From Schistosoma mansoni (Eukaryota; Platyhelminthes; Trematoda; Strigeidida; Schistosomatidae), in NCBI RefSeq assembly GCF_000237925.1, contig NC_031502.1, positions 40,630,557 to 40,694,556 on the forward strand: DNA of 64,000 bases, written 5' to 3'. The position numbers and the translations under genes were made by a program. Positions 23,206 through 35,285 of the stretch are shown one piece after another (within the stretch, counting starts at the first letter, position 1; each line of letters starts with the position of its first letter). The notes under the pieces are model-generated. The model saw only the letters and a list, made by a program, of their open reading frames with translations. It was not told the origin of the DNA and ran no database searches.

Positions 23206-24119
23206 TTCCAAAATGCCAGATAACAAATCATATATGTAGTAACGATAACTAACAGGTAGCTAGTTTATCTCTTTGAGAATGTATGGCTATTATGTTTAAG
23301 TGAAATAAATACTAGAATTCATCCACAAATATGTGTACTTCATCCAGTCATTTCAATCCAGTGTTGTTCTTATCATTTTCCATTTTATTATTTTTTTAAA
23401 AAAATTATTTTTCATATAAATATACTTACAACTATGTGTATAAATCGAGGTCTATTATGAATTCACATTTTATAGATAGTAAGCTGCATATTAACATATA
23501 TTAATCATTGTATAGCTATATTTATTGATTCAATATTAGATAAGAACGTTTACTTCTGATTAAATGAATGCCCTTAACTTTGGGTTTTTATTTCACATAG
23601 TTTTATACAGTTAATTGGCACTTTTTAATAAAACTTTGATGATCTAGATATCGTGTAACTCGTTTATTTGAGTGAACGTTGTTAATATCGAGTTTATATG
23701 AACATATTTACTTACTATGATTCATTGATTAGGAAATGTTAAGGGTTATATAATAATTTATGACACAGCAATGTCCATTTCGCATATGACTTAGATTGAA
23801 GATTGATAAATAAGTATTAAGTTTTTTTTCTTCACATCCTTCTCGAAACACGATCAAAACTATATTTTTGATCAGTGTTAGACATCGAGGTTGATTGTAT
23901 CTAGGCCAGACATAAATATCCCATAATCATCTTAAACGACAAAGGATTAAAACATTAACAAGTTCATGATTTCTCGTCTGTAAAATTATACTCTGAACTT
24001 TAAAATAGGTCGCATGTTGCTTCCATCATATTCTATGAACCGTGACGAACCATAAATATTAACTCCTCGGATTATTACATTATATTGTGGTGTGGTCTAC
24101 TTATATCCACATAAGTAGT

Positions 24120-24925
24120 ATATGGTGATGGTCAGACATAGAATGTATTTTGGCAGAAGATCGAGAAGGAAAGAACAGGAATGAAGCGCAATCGGTACGA
24201 AAAAGCATGAACAATGAAATCAGAGAAGACGGACTGATGTTTGCAGAAGGAACAGTTAAGATTGAGACAATTGATTGTTATTTTGCAAATTGCCCCCAAA
24301 TGCCCTGGTACGGCCGAGTGGGGAGAGTCCACTCTCTCTCTCCAAATGCTCTCATATGGCCACGCGTATATAGCCTCTGCCAGGAAAGTCCTACTCACTG
24401 CCTTCTCGTGACGGGGGTGTTGTTTACAAAATTGAGAGGACGAAAAGCGAATGTCCGGCGCTTTAACAGGGTTGGTAGACACGGCGCGTCCACCTAGGGG
24501 AGTTGGAAAACCCTGATTCCAAACCAATGGTGCACATGGGCTCCAGTATCCTGAGGGAACAAATGGCTTATGAATCAATCGTTGGTCACTGGCTACCATG
24601 GGATTGCATCTCCTCACGATGCTTCACTGGCTTGTGAATCAGATCTTTGGTCAAAAGCTTCGGATATGGCCCCTAAGAAAACCACCTGCTTCAGTTTGGG
24701 CACCTGGGCAGTATCACAGCCCTCACACAAATCGAATAAGATTTGTGCGGCGCATATGTATTCGGTGCCACTTTGTACCAATATTTATGTGTTCAAACAA
24801 ATAAATAAATAAATATTTTGCAAATTAACTGCTGACTGTATGGTTATCAGAATTTAGTGAGATAGTTTATAATTTGTGCTTAAATACATTCGATTGTCTC
24901 CGTCCGTGTTCTTGTTCACTACAAT
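24120..24925 (+). repeat. Probable older dispersed repeat hosting the 24292-24813 retroposon
   Basis: The flanks 24120-24291 and 24827-24925 are richer in G and C and more purine-loaded than the intron around them. They read as one continuous unit once the insertion and its duplicated TATTTTGCAAATT are set aside. I recall similar wording from schistosome repeat sequence, but no second copy exists in this window to prove it. Confidence 0.35.
24292..24813 (+). mobile_element. ~520-bp (TAAA)n-tailed retroposon, plus copy with target duplication
   Basis: The 522-base element runs from GCCCCCAAATGCCCTGG to a tail of AAATAAATAAATAAA and is bounded by TATTTTGCAAATT at 24279-24291 and 24814-24826 (13 bp). 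A 3' simple-sequence tail and a variable-length duplication indicate mobilisation by a non-LTR retrotransposon. The copy at 22468-22985 is closely similar and lies 1.3 kb away in head-to-head orientation, and a short 3' scrap lies at 6738-6880. No tRNA-like promoter was recognised, so the head may derive from a LINE 5' region or another RNA. Confidence 0.85.
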
Positions 24926-26267
24926 ACAACGAGGTTCTATGGCTTCGCCTTTTGAATCACTGGTCATTTCCAATTTCTAAAATATTCTCTTGTACTGCAG
25001 TTATAATAAGCAAACAATCTAGAATCTATCTCCGTAACTCGGAGTAATATTTCTTCATATAGGAAGCAGAGCCTATCCAATGTTTTCTTGTATTATTCGT
25101 TTGTTGTATAATATAATAAATCATTGCAAAAAAACTGCACACTGAAATAGTTGATGACTATCAGATTTTTCTCCATCAACTGACGTTATTTTAAATGTAA
25201 TACTAGTAATTATCAAAAGGAAACTGCCAAGTCATTTCCTTTAGATTATATTGACTGAGTTGTAGCTTTGTTCTGAATCATCATTGCCACCATGTTCTAA
25301 ATGAATTATTGACACCATTTATTTAGTGGTTTAAAATTTTAATGATTGACATCTTTTTTATTGACTGTAATATTTCACATTATACAATTTATCTAGGAAA
25401 TGATTTTTCCGACATTTATACTCTAAATCAAAATCACCTGTTGGACCAGGTTGTCTTTACGTTTTTGATCTCGATAATTTGACTATTTAAGAATAGTGAA
25501 TTTAAAAACAAACTGACCAGTTTACATTGTAGTAAACGACTGAATAATCAGGCTGTCTTACCCGATGATTATCGGTGTATTTATCTACTAGGTTTTGCAG
25601 TACACATAATTCCGATGAGCTAACTAAATCACTTTGTTGTTCTCATCATTTTTGTTACTGTGAGATAAATTGAACTATAGAGTCATGATTCTTTAGGCAT
25701 GTGTTTGCGAGGATTTTTTGAAAATTGAGTTCATCAGTTTATGTTAGTGTTTCAACTTCGTAATTAAATGTCTTGATATTTCCCGCTTTTTGGTAGGAAC
25801 ACTCAAGTCTAAGATGCAAGTTTCCTGCAAACTGAATCCTTTCAACCGGGTAAACTTCCATTAATTCAAAATGTAAGTTTATTCATGCCTACTTAGTATT
25901 CAAATATATAAAATCATATAAGATGCATGGAATAGATATTTTTGTTCGATATATTGTTTACGCTCAATTCATTTGGTTCCATGATTACATACCGAGTTTA
26001 ATTGTTTTTGTCTGTAATTTATGGAAGCGATTTCATAAAATCCCTTTATTTGTAGGTTATTTGGTTAACATGGTATTAAGCAGATGATTAGATCCAATTT
26101 TTATTATTTGTCTACTTCTGCCGTCTGTCAGTTGCCTAACTTCCTTTTTATTCACATCAGCTAAATAGATTCGACAAAATAATAGTTAAACTAACACACA
26201 AATGAATTATTTCTATTGTAATTCAACTTATCTATAAATTTTTCATCTACCATATTGAGATGTTTAT

Positions 26268-26560
26268 ATATACAGAAATGTTAGTTTTGTTTAGGAGAAT
26301 AAGTTATGCTGTCTAGTTTAAAGATTGAACTATTCAAATGTTTCTGAATATATTATTTATTAACCGATCAATATTGACTGAGTAAAATTTAATTAATATT
26401 TGGAGAGGTGACTTAGTGGTTAAGACATTTGTCTTTCAGCCTGTCACGAAGTCCCATATTTAAATCCTGTTCCACCTTCATCGGTTTTGTCAACCAGGTA
26501 GTATGACTAGTTCTCACATTTAGAGTGTGGTTCATACTCAAGTATCTGGTGAATGAGTTA
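26268..26560 (+). mobile_element. tRNA-headed SINE within a duplicated ~290-bp segment
   Basis: From 26402 a tRNA-like head, GAGGTGACTTAGTGGTTAAG, carries an A-box match, followed at about 26452-26470 by a decayed B-box region (CCATATTTAAATCCTG). The body contains CCACCTTCATCGGTTTTG and CAACCAGGTAGTATGACTAG. It is the uninterrupted counterpart of 22344-23140, inverted and about 3 kb away. The match begins before the tRNA head. Confidence 0.7.
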
Positions 26561-28414
26561 ATTATTTCTTTTATTACAAACTCATCAACAGAAACCATTA
26601 TTCAATTATCAGTGTTAACCTAATAAATATCAATAATTAATTTATGTTTAAACGATGAATGATAAACTGCATTGTTAATATGTATTAATAACGATATGTC
26701 TACAAACAGAATAACCACCAGACTTACCAGAAGCACATAAAATTGTTGGTGCGTGCGTGTGTGTCTGGACAACCTTCCAGAATAACTACGCATCACCTGT
26801 ACAGGATATGATGTGATTTTTCTTTGGGACAAAATGTCGAAAGAATTCAAAATTCTGGACGATTAACTTTTATGTATTTCTTGAAAATATCATCTTACAG
26901 CTAACAACATAGCCGAGCTAATGCACAACCGAACAATTAAATAATTAAAGTTTATAAATTAAACTTTTATATCACTGTACTTATCATGTCTGTTCGAAGA
27001 CATCTCTCATACATACAGCTAATATAGTGCCACTAGCTTGGCAAAACGTATTTTTATGAAACTAATTTCAAAATAATAATGAAAAGGAGAAAGCCTCCGA
27101 ACCCTGGATAACTTTGCTCTGAATACATTGAAACACTTAAAATTTGAAAAATACGTTGAGCCGTGTAGAATAACAGCATTGAAGTAAAAAATAACAACAG
27201 TTCCTTCATCATGCAAAGGTCGAAATTCAAAAACCAAAGTAGTTTTATAAATTGTATTGACTGTAAAAGAAAACTTATATAACATAATAAGAAGAGACTA
27301 AGTAGATTTAAGCTTAACAAATACATGGAATACATATTATATGACATCATTCATGATGTAAAATCCGTCAAGATATGGATAAATAACGTCTAAAACAAAG
27401 CTGTTATCACGGGCAGATAACTGGGTAATTAGCTAAAGTCCTAACATAAGTAGGACATCAAGTGACCTTCAAGAGATACCTCATGAAAATAGGTTGTACG
27501 TTACACCATCTTTTGATCATCGTTTATCTTGTCTAAAATAAGGACATGTTGCATTTCCCCTTTTCATTAAAAGAAGGAGAACTTAAATTGACAGTTGTTA
27601 CCACTTAGCCGTATGGTATCAATAATCGACTTTTTTATCTGTCAATTCACCAGTCAACCTGGTTTCATAACAAAGTAGGAGGCTTCGATGAATAGTAAAG
27701 GCTAGACGATTTCTAAAGATAATACTAGTATATATAAAAAGTAAAAGGGCTTGTTTGTCCGTCTAATATATATAACCCTAAGATCTAGTTAAATAACAAA
27801 AATTATTGTTATTATTGTATATCATTCGTTTTATACAACCTTTACCCGTTTTTATTTTACACTCTATAACTTTTATCTGAGTAATTTCCTTCACTTGCTA
27901 CTTTATTGATGCTAAGGGTACTTAAATTGAAGTAATGCATAACTGTATTTGATCCCATATTGATATTGTCTATTTTTTACAACTGCACACACACAGTAAC
28001 TACTCTACAAATCTAGTCATGATTTCATAGCAACTTAACATCATAAACTATTATCATACACACTAATATGTAATGAATAACAACTAACTAATTATCTTAT
28101 GCAAAAATAATTAGGAAAAATGGTTTGTTCTAGTTACTAAATTATTTCTTTAAAACAATATTATTAGAAATAAACAAATCCAACGGATTAATATGAGGGA
28201 CTTGTAAAGATTGTACTATTTTCATAGTAGAAATTCAACGAATAAAGTTGATCAATCGAATTATTTATAATCGACTGTCATTAGACCAACATGGATATTT
28301 TTGTAAAGCAGATCAGATTTGAAAAAAAAAACAGTTTTGTTGAAAATAAAATGTTTACACTTATTTATTTAAATTATGATTTTGTTTCATTAAAATTTTA
28401 AACATATCCATATT

Positions 28415-28525
28415 GTCATAGTTGAAAGCGTGAGTTAATTGAAGATAGACCACCATGGAAAACCTGGAAGCACAGGACGGCTGTTTCGTCCTACTATGAC
28501 TCATGATTTCAACTATGAAAATACT
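28415..28525. mobile_element. Chimeric Sm-alpha SINE with inverted tail sequence at both ends
   Basis: The left end, CATAGTTGAAAGCGTGAGTT, is the minus-strand tail of an Sm-alpha SINE. The body follows up to the stem II/GAAAC region of the hammerhead (TTTCGTCCTA on the plus strand). The right end, GACTCATGATTTCAACTATG, is a plus-strand tail. The tRNA head and the CTGAGGA half of the ribozyme are missing. The result is a roughly 110-bp unit with about 20-bp imperfect terminal inverted repeats, built from two oppositely oriented tails. Confidence 0.7.
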
Positions 28526-28993
28526 GAAATCTCCACAAAACCCCTTCTGATCTATATCCATATTGACATCAAAATTTAGTATAAAGCAAAATAACCCTGT
28601 TCACCGTTGTATAACAGGAAACTAGATATTTAAGGCTATGATAATCGCAGCTCAGTGAACAAAAGACAAATGTACATATTTGGCTTTGGGTTGCAAGTTT
28701 TTGTAAGTAACAACTATTGATACTATTTGGTTTCCCAAGTTAAATCATATGTAAAAAAACTAGCGAATGCAACGTAACAGTTAAATGTTGCATCTTTGTT
28801 CTATTATAGCTTTAAAAAGAGAGGAAAAATATTACTATCGTTTGGTAGGAAATTATAAAACTGATAATTCCAGAGATCCAGTTGATGAACTCTAGGTCAC
28901 TATCGAAATTGAGAAAACTTGTTATTACATTTAATTATTTTACACATGATAGTGCAAGTTTGAAACAACAGAAATAGACCATATTGGAGTAAT

Positions 28994-29402
28994 CACAATT
29001 GATTGATTACTGGGTGGTGATCAATGTCATGCATGTCAAGTCCTTCTTAGTGCTGATCGAATGCTATCGATCAAGTTGCAATGTGGTCACTAGTTTGGGT
29101 GGCTCGACACTGCGTGCACTATGTTGAGGTAAGATGGGGGTTGGAGGTGGTCAACAGGAAACCCTGGACCCGGGTTTCGTGCTACTTGGCACTCGTCAAC
29201 AAGGTGTACCTGTAATCTTGAGGGAACTGGTGCTCCCTGATGGATTCGATCCCGTGTCACTCAGCTTCACAGTGAGAGACGTTACCACTGAGCTATTCGG
29301 GGCGCGACCGACCTCTTGTAGGACTGAGATGTAATCACAATTGATTGATCACTGGATAGTGATCAATGTCATGCATGTCAAGTCCTTCTTAGTGCTGATC
29401 GA
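28994..29402 (-). mobile_element. Composite tRNA-headed SINE with 13-bp target duplication and repeated ends
   Basis: ATATTGGAGTAAT at 28981-28993 and 29403-29415 bounds a 409-base element. On the minus strand a tRNA-like head (ATAGCTCAGTGGTAACG, then GGGATCGAATCCA) lies about 90-150 bases in. About 70 bases (CAATTGATTGAT through TTCTTAGTGCTGATCGA) occur at both ends in direct orientation (28994-29064 and about 29337-29402). A related fragment lies at 56690-56800. It is distinct from the Sm-alpha family. Confidence 0.8.
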
Positions 29403-30756
29403 ATATTGGAGTAATAAATTCTATTGGGAATAAACTATTCATATGAAAATATTATTTAGTACGGATGGTTTTCAGTACTTGAAAATCTCTTTGATTAGGG
29501 CATGAGACCCATTGCCCTGCTAAATACAGTGAGATTATAAATTGTTTCAAGGGTACTTTGATAAATAAATTTAAGAAAAACCACACAATCATATAATGAA
29601 ACTCACTGAGTTAAATACATATTCTTATTGAATAACGGGTCGGGGCTAGTTACTAAGGATTATGAATACCTCCCAACTATTCACACTGAAAATATGATGT
29701 TTGTGGATGCAGTGGTCAGCTCAAACGTTTGGGCCATCTATTTTACAATTGTGTAGAAACGGCAACAAGCCTTCTTGTTTTAGATTTTGTCGAACCGAAT
29801 AATTATGAATGCTAATTGTGTGTACTCACAAAGTGTTTTGAATGACTTACAACCTATAGCGATTCTGAATACTGGGGATCTCAAATCTAAGCACTGAACT
29901 TGCTGACACATTCTCGTCCTTGTCTACCCTTAGAAATTCACTGATTCAATATCTGATGCATGAAAAAAATAGTTATAACAACTAAACTGATTGTAAACTT
30001 CACTAATGAAGACGAGTAGGAGATACTAACGACCGGGAAAGTATTTATAGGTATAATTTTTGAATCATTAAAATTTAAGCATATGTTAAAGGGAAATTTA
30101 TTGCAGTACTACAAAATTTATCTTGAGAATTTCTTAATGCAAAAGAATTTATAGTGGTGAACAGAGTTATTATTATCATCGATAACGGTTGCATACTTAG
30201 ATCACTCGGAAATTACGAAGAATACGAAGACAAAATTGTACTGAAGATCTACTGAAGTGATACGAACTGATTATTTATTGAAATACCCATAGTTTATAGA
30301 GACAGAGAGAGATATCCATTAAAGATTTATTGGAATAAGCAACCATAAATAGGTCTATAATATCCTTCAAAAGCAGACGAACAGTTAGTATAGTAAAAGA
30401 GCAAGAAAGTGTTTTTAGTCATGATAAAAATTAAAGATGCTTTGTAAGAGGAATTTCGGCAGGTAAAAAAAGATATTCAAGTGTACAAAAAACAATAAAA
30501 GTGGAAGAAAAGGGTTTGAATGCCTTCAACATTTTCAAGAAACAAACAGAACCCTGTAGCTAACTTATGCGTAAATATTTGCACGAAAATCCACTCAGTA
30601 ACAAAACTAAACATCATACTAAACTCGAGTTGACAGCAGTTATGTTATCAAACAAGCCGATTAAATAAAATTGACCCACATTCAATGACAATATAACACA
30701 ATTATCTTTAGTATTTGCTAACAATTTTAGGTCTAAATATCTTGATTTTGACCGCT

Positions 30757-31200
30757 AGAATCAGCTAATGAGACTGTAAATTTTCATCTGCTGAGATAAT
30801 TTGGACATATGCAACATGCCCCAAAACACGCACCTAGATGCACAAAACTGGATGAAAGAAAATTTAGGGTGGCCAACGCAAAACATGAAATGAAGTTCAT
30901 GAAGCTATTGATTGTCAGTGTGATAACCATGATCAGTGGTTAGAGAAGTTCGATGATACGGTTTAGGATCGATTTTAGGGGCATAAATGCGTTTACACTT
31001 TATTTTTCCCTGGATTTTAAGCTGCAGTATTTCTCATAACTTTTGTTCATTGAATTCAATCCTTTTGTTTAAATAGTGTTCTACAGTGCTTTATCTTTCT
31101 CAGTATCACTGACACTATTTAATTATGCTCTGCTGCTACTTATTCTGTTAACTTCAACCTGCTCTTTCCGTATGCTATAGTAACTTCGGAAGACGCACCT
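30757..31200 (+). mobile_element. Decayed LINE 3' end, sense copy of the 14464-14815 family
   Basis: The plus-strand nucleotides, including GGTGGCCAACGCAAAACATG and ATCAGTGGTTAGAGA, resemble the coding stretch before the QWLETL region of the LINE at 14464-14815. The opening translation, RWFGHMQHAPKHAPR, fits the usual RWLGHVLRMP start of that segment. Frames are lost and the similarity fades into a putative 3' UTR after about 31060. The family assignment rests on recalled family wording. Confidence 0.5.
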
Positions 31201-32063
31201 TTGTACCAGACTCGACATTATTCATAAGAGACTAACTTCTTGAAATCTTAAGGGATATTAGGATTTGTGTAATCAATAACCTGGAAACAAAACCAATCAC
31301 TATACGTTTATCACTGGAGATGACAACTTTGAGTTTATTATTAGAATGAAATGTATTCACCAGTTAACGTTCCTTTACATCAATAAAACCATGCTCAAAT
31401 TGTTTCACTAGGCAGAATAAACTCCGAATATAAATCGATCGACTATTTGAAAGAGTAGACAATTTTGTGCATGAGAAACCCGAAGTTAACTGCTATTTGT
31501 ACTCGACAAAGATTGGTAAGTGAATGCAATAAACGCTACTCTCCAGAACTATCATCAGAATAATATACTTGGCAAATACTGTCCTAAGGACACTTCATCT
31601 GAGATCTAGATGGAGTTAGTACTAAGACGGTATCAAACACCAACCCACCAGCCTTGAAGAGATTTTCGAAATGAGTGAAATAATCCACTCATACGATTAC
31701 TTTGTTCGCTATTATTAAATGATGCATGAATGCAGATCACTCCCTAAAGCCACATTACCTTTTCTGGAGAAGAGGAATGTATCTCAAACCTTTTTGGATT
31801 GTTAAATGTGTAAAAGACTGCACTTTCTCTGAGTCTTCACTAAATAGAACAATTCCCAAATTGATAGGAAAGTCAATCATTATAAGGAAAATGCTAGACG
31901 ACCATCTTTAGAGGCAAATTCAGTCAACCTGTTAGGATCCCCTGGTATACTCCTGTATAAGTTATTACTCCTTAATTATTTGCTAAAAGTTGATGGTCAG
32001 GTTTCACTTTCTTATTCAAGCTGCTAATGGTGATATGCAGTTTACTTACAATACTATACATAC

Positions 32064-32543
32064 CTGTTCCGCTATGTGTTTAGAAACTGATGTATTTGCA
32101 ATAGAAGGATCTTGGAAACCTTGTACACTCCCGAGATTTGTTTCATCGTTCAAGTGTTCTGAGCACTCTATATGTGATGGAGACACTGATATTGGTTTTG
32201 GTAAAACAGAGCTGAGACACAGTGGACGATTTGTTATACCATAGGATGATGGCCAAATCATTTCACACGACAAAGGTTGTTCAAATTGTTGATGAATTTG
32301 TGCCGATTTGAGTGTGTGGTTAGATATTGCTACTGGGTCATATTCAACATATTCCATATCACCAAGTTCAGTTTGTATTGATTTTTGTTTAGAATTTGTG
32401 ATCATATTTTCAACAGAACTGTATTTACCATACTGCAAATTGCGAAGATAATGGCAACAGTTGTGACTCCTTAATTCTGATGAAACCCCTATTGATACTT
32501 GTCGAGAGACTAATTCGTTCAATTTTAAACCGATTGTAGTGAC
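32064..32543 (-). CDS. bHLH-PAS gene, exon with the second part of PAS-A and the linker
   Basis: This 480-base exon runs from a TATTAG acceptor to an AACAG|GTATGT donor and is phase 0 at both ends. It opens VTTIGLKLNELVSRQV, which continues the PAS-A helix started in the exon at 34136 (TELIGLSW). Towards its end it carries LCLSSVLPKPISVSP, comparable with the hydrophobic-x-P-x-P stretch that follows PAS-A in HIF, SIM and NPAS proteins. The middle is diverged and lacks the usual F-F-x-R-M segment, so PAS-A looks degenerate or a small exon is missing. The acceptor has a weak pyrimidine tract. Phase agreement is the main support. Confidence 0.7.
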
Positions 32544-34135
32544 CTAATATTCATTTCAAGAAATGGAAATTTAAATTGTGAAATACGAAACTGAACAATT
32601 ATAAGAAATACATCAATGTGTGTATATTTAGAAATAAAACAACAACATTTTGTTGTTGATATTCAAAACTGACACCTTCGAAACTGCCTTAAAGCTGATG
32701 AAAGAAGGTAAACGACTGATAGTTTGTTGACAGCTGTCGCTGAATTATGGTAAAATGAATTAGTTAATCTATAGCTTGGGAACAATCAGGTATTAGTGAA
32801 GATATCACCATATGATAAGTATAAAAGTCTGATCCTGTTCTACAAATACCTAGCTATACATTCATTATGGCCAAAGTCGGAATTAACAATAAGAGGATTA
32901 AACAAATAAATGGTGAGATAGATTCCTAGATCAGATTCAGAGGTTATGTATGGTAATACACGAACTTCACTGAACTTATGATACATTTTTCTGACGTACT
33001 TTTGGCCATAGATTTCTTTTTCTCAATGATATGTGATATGTGTAACATACAGTCTGGTGCTCTATACGGCTGTTTTTAAATAACAACAGTGAAAAAGGAA
33101 TTTAAACGATGTAATAACAAAAACTACGTTTCCAGCGAAAAAATGTTTGACTCTAACAAGTTCATGGATTAAGAACATTAAGCAACATACCGTAATATCA
33201 CCTGATATTAAGAACTTCAATAAATGCGTTCATACAATGCACTAATAAACTAATTCTTGAAGCTAAACATTGAGCACAGAAAATAAGGTTCTTAAAAAAA
33301 ATGATAATAACAACCTTGTAATACTATTGCGAAATATGTTTAAGTAATTTTTGCTTCTTGCACATTTTAATTTTTAAATAATGAAAATCTACACGAAAAA
33401 ATTGGAATAAAACATTGATTGACTAGAAAGGACACATTATCACGAAACCTCACAGACAGACAACTGGTTCAATACAGAAGTGTTTATTATTTTTTGTCAC
33501 TTTTTTATAATCTAACTGATTCTTAATTCTAACCTTAAACATTTTGTGTTTATTCAAAAATAATTTTATTGTGAAATACCATCAACCGAAAAATCATTCA
33601 TATTCACTTAAACTCATAAATCAAGTGGAGATTTGTAGCTCAGGTGGATGATTTTGATGGAGTTTTGTTCTCTGAGCTGGATGGTTTGGCAGTGGATCGT
33701 TGATCGGCCTACTGAACGATATCATCAGCACAAACTTCGGGTTCCATATAATAGTAATCCCTTTGAATCCCATTTATTCTATACTTAAGGCTGACAAATA
33801 ATAAACTTCAATGATTGATAAATCTTATTCTTTGATAGCCATAAGGTCTTTCAACCTTTTTGTGAAGTCAATAACGAATCTTAAGTTGAATGGTGACACA
33901 GCATATATGACAATGCACTGTTGTTAATCCAAATGATTAAGATTTGCAGCATCATTAAATACTATATTCACCAGTGATAAATACTACAATGAACGGCTTG
34001 TAAATTAAGTAATCATTGTAGAAACAAGGATTTCATTAACAACAGACAAAAGTCAGAGACATAGATATTTGAAAGAGAAACTGATTATTATCATAAACGT
34101 TTAACAAGGTCAAGCATTTGTGAATAAATACTTAC
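32544..34135 (-). other. Intron of the bHLH-PAS gene splitting PAS-A
   Basis: This 1.6-kb intron starts with a perfect GTAAGT donor (34135-34130). A possible repeat lies at 33640-33760, and the rest is AT-rich with nothing recognised. Confidence 0.6.
33640..33760. repeat. Possible repeat fragment
   Basis: A G/T-rich stretch with internal near-repeats of GAGTT/GATGG differs in texture from the intron. I know of similar wording in schistosome repeats but see no second copy in the window. Confidence 0.25.
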
Positions 34136-34443
34136 CCACGATAAACCAATTAGTTCAGTGTATGCTGGTGGAGCATAAATAATGATATTATGTGTAGCAT
34201 CAACAATGATAGCAACCAGACACTTTGAGTGAACACTCAATACTGATTTTGGAAAAACAGGAGTGGTACTACTAGTCAAAGGAATTTGGATACCAAAGGT
34301 ACCACTACTACTAGTAGTAGTAGCAGTAGTATTATCACAACAATCTGACATCTCCATGCAAGTGATAGATGATGACGACGAATCCGATTCGGTTGGATAA
34401 CAACCTACTAATGGTAATTTATTTTGTGGTTTGGTATTTGAAT
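34136..34443 (-). CDS. bHLH-PAS gene, exon with the start of PAS-A
   Basis: The acceptor CATTTTTACAG|AT is strong and gives phase-1 entry, matching the bHLH exon. The donor TGG|GTAAGT is ideal and gives phase-0 exit. The exon encodes about 102 residues. It opens with a Ser-rich linker (TESDSSSSSI) and a Thr/Ser run. KCLVAIIVDATHNIIIYAPP and AYTELIGLSW follow, with the hydrophobic strand, turn, strand and helix pattern of PAS domains (L-x-A-I-I-V-D, I-I-I-Y, LIG). In this family PAS-A helps dimerise with ARNT/Tango-type partners. The exact class is not resolved. Confidence 0.82.
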
Positions 34444-35285
34444 CTGTAAAAATGAAAGAAACAAATCAAAAATTATAATACTTCGCTTTATTGTGTAAAC
34501 TAAATTTGTTGCATGAAACTTTACAATACCATCTAGTTTGTCAAGAGAGTGGAAAGGACCCATAAATTAACAGGTGAAAACCGATTGAATCAATCATGTA
34601 AACTATATATATTTATCAGAGTCAACCCAACGATATGTTATACTTATTTTGAGAATCATGAATTATGTACTTTTTTTACAGCAATAAAGTAAAAATAAAA
34701 AAGGCAAGATATAGAAATGCTGTTAAAAACCAGTGGTAGTTCATGATATCCCCACCTACATACCCGGTTTCATTCTTCATAACAGTTTGTTTTGCTTTTT
34801 TAAAATCCTTAAGATGAAACCATATAGTAAGTCACTGAATTAAATCTACAAGCTGTACGTTCATGTGGAAACTATTGGCAGTCATCAGATCTTAGTATTT
34901 TATTTTGGAGTCTACATTATAGTAATTTCCATGTTTACAATCTAACTCTATGTTGTTACAATTACTTTTTGGTGGAGTTTTACGATGCAACAAAACTTCA
35001 ATAAATGGAGGTTTTGGGTAGATTGGATCAAAGAAATAAGTCAACATAAAGCAATCAATAGGAGAGGAATTAGTAAAGCAATCCTCTAGGACAAAAAATG
35101 ATCCAAATAAAAACAATCAAAAAAGTAGTGTGGCACAAAAGCTACATTCATATACAAGGCAAATGAGCTAGATTCTGTTTGCCAAAACTCAAGCATACAT
35201 GAAATACAGCTCAGAACTTTGACACACTAGGTCGGAGTTGAAGATTACAACGAAAAGAAAACTTCAATGAGTACATTATGCTAAC
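34444..35285 (-). other. Intron of the bHLH-PAS gene
   Basis: This 0.84-kb intron lies between CAG|GTTAGC (35285-35280) and TTTTTACAG (34444). Nothing else is recognised in it. Confidence 0.6.

Larger units (their letters stand above)
19458..32063 (-). other. Largest visible intron (12.6 kb) of the bHLH-PAS gene
   Basis: It runs from a GTATGT donor (32063-32058) to the acceptor at 19458. Both flanking exons are phase 0, so direct joining is possible, but a small exon for the end of PAS-A could be hidden here. It contains an inverted-repeat element half (21764-21853), duplicated and nested retroposons (22344-26560), an (AT)n tract, a chimeric SINE (28415-28525), a composite SINE (28994-29402) and a LINE relic (30757-31200). 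The segments 19500-21760, 26600-28400, 29420-30750 and 31210-32060 show nothing I can name. Confidence 0.55.

Noticed and set aside
27019-27350. Hydrophobic open frames as a membrane protein
   Set aside because: AT-rich intronic sequence gives runs of Phe, Leu, Ile and Tyr by composition. The two overlapping frames contradict each other and no splice context fits.
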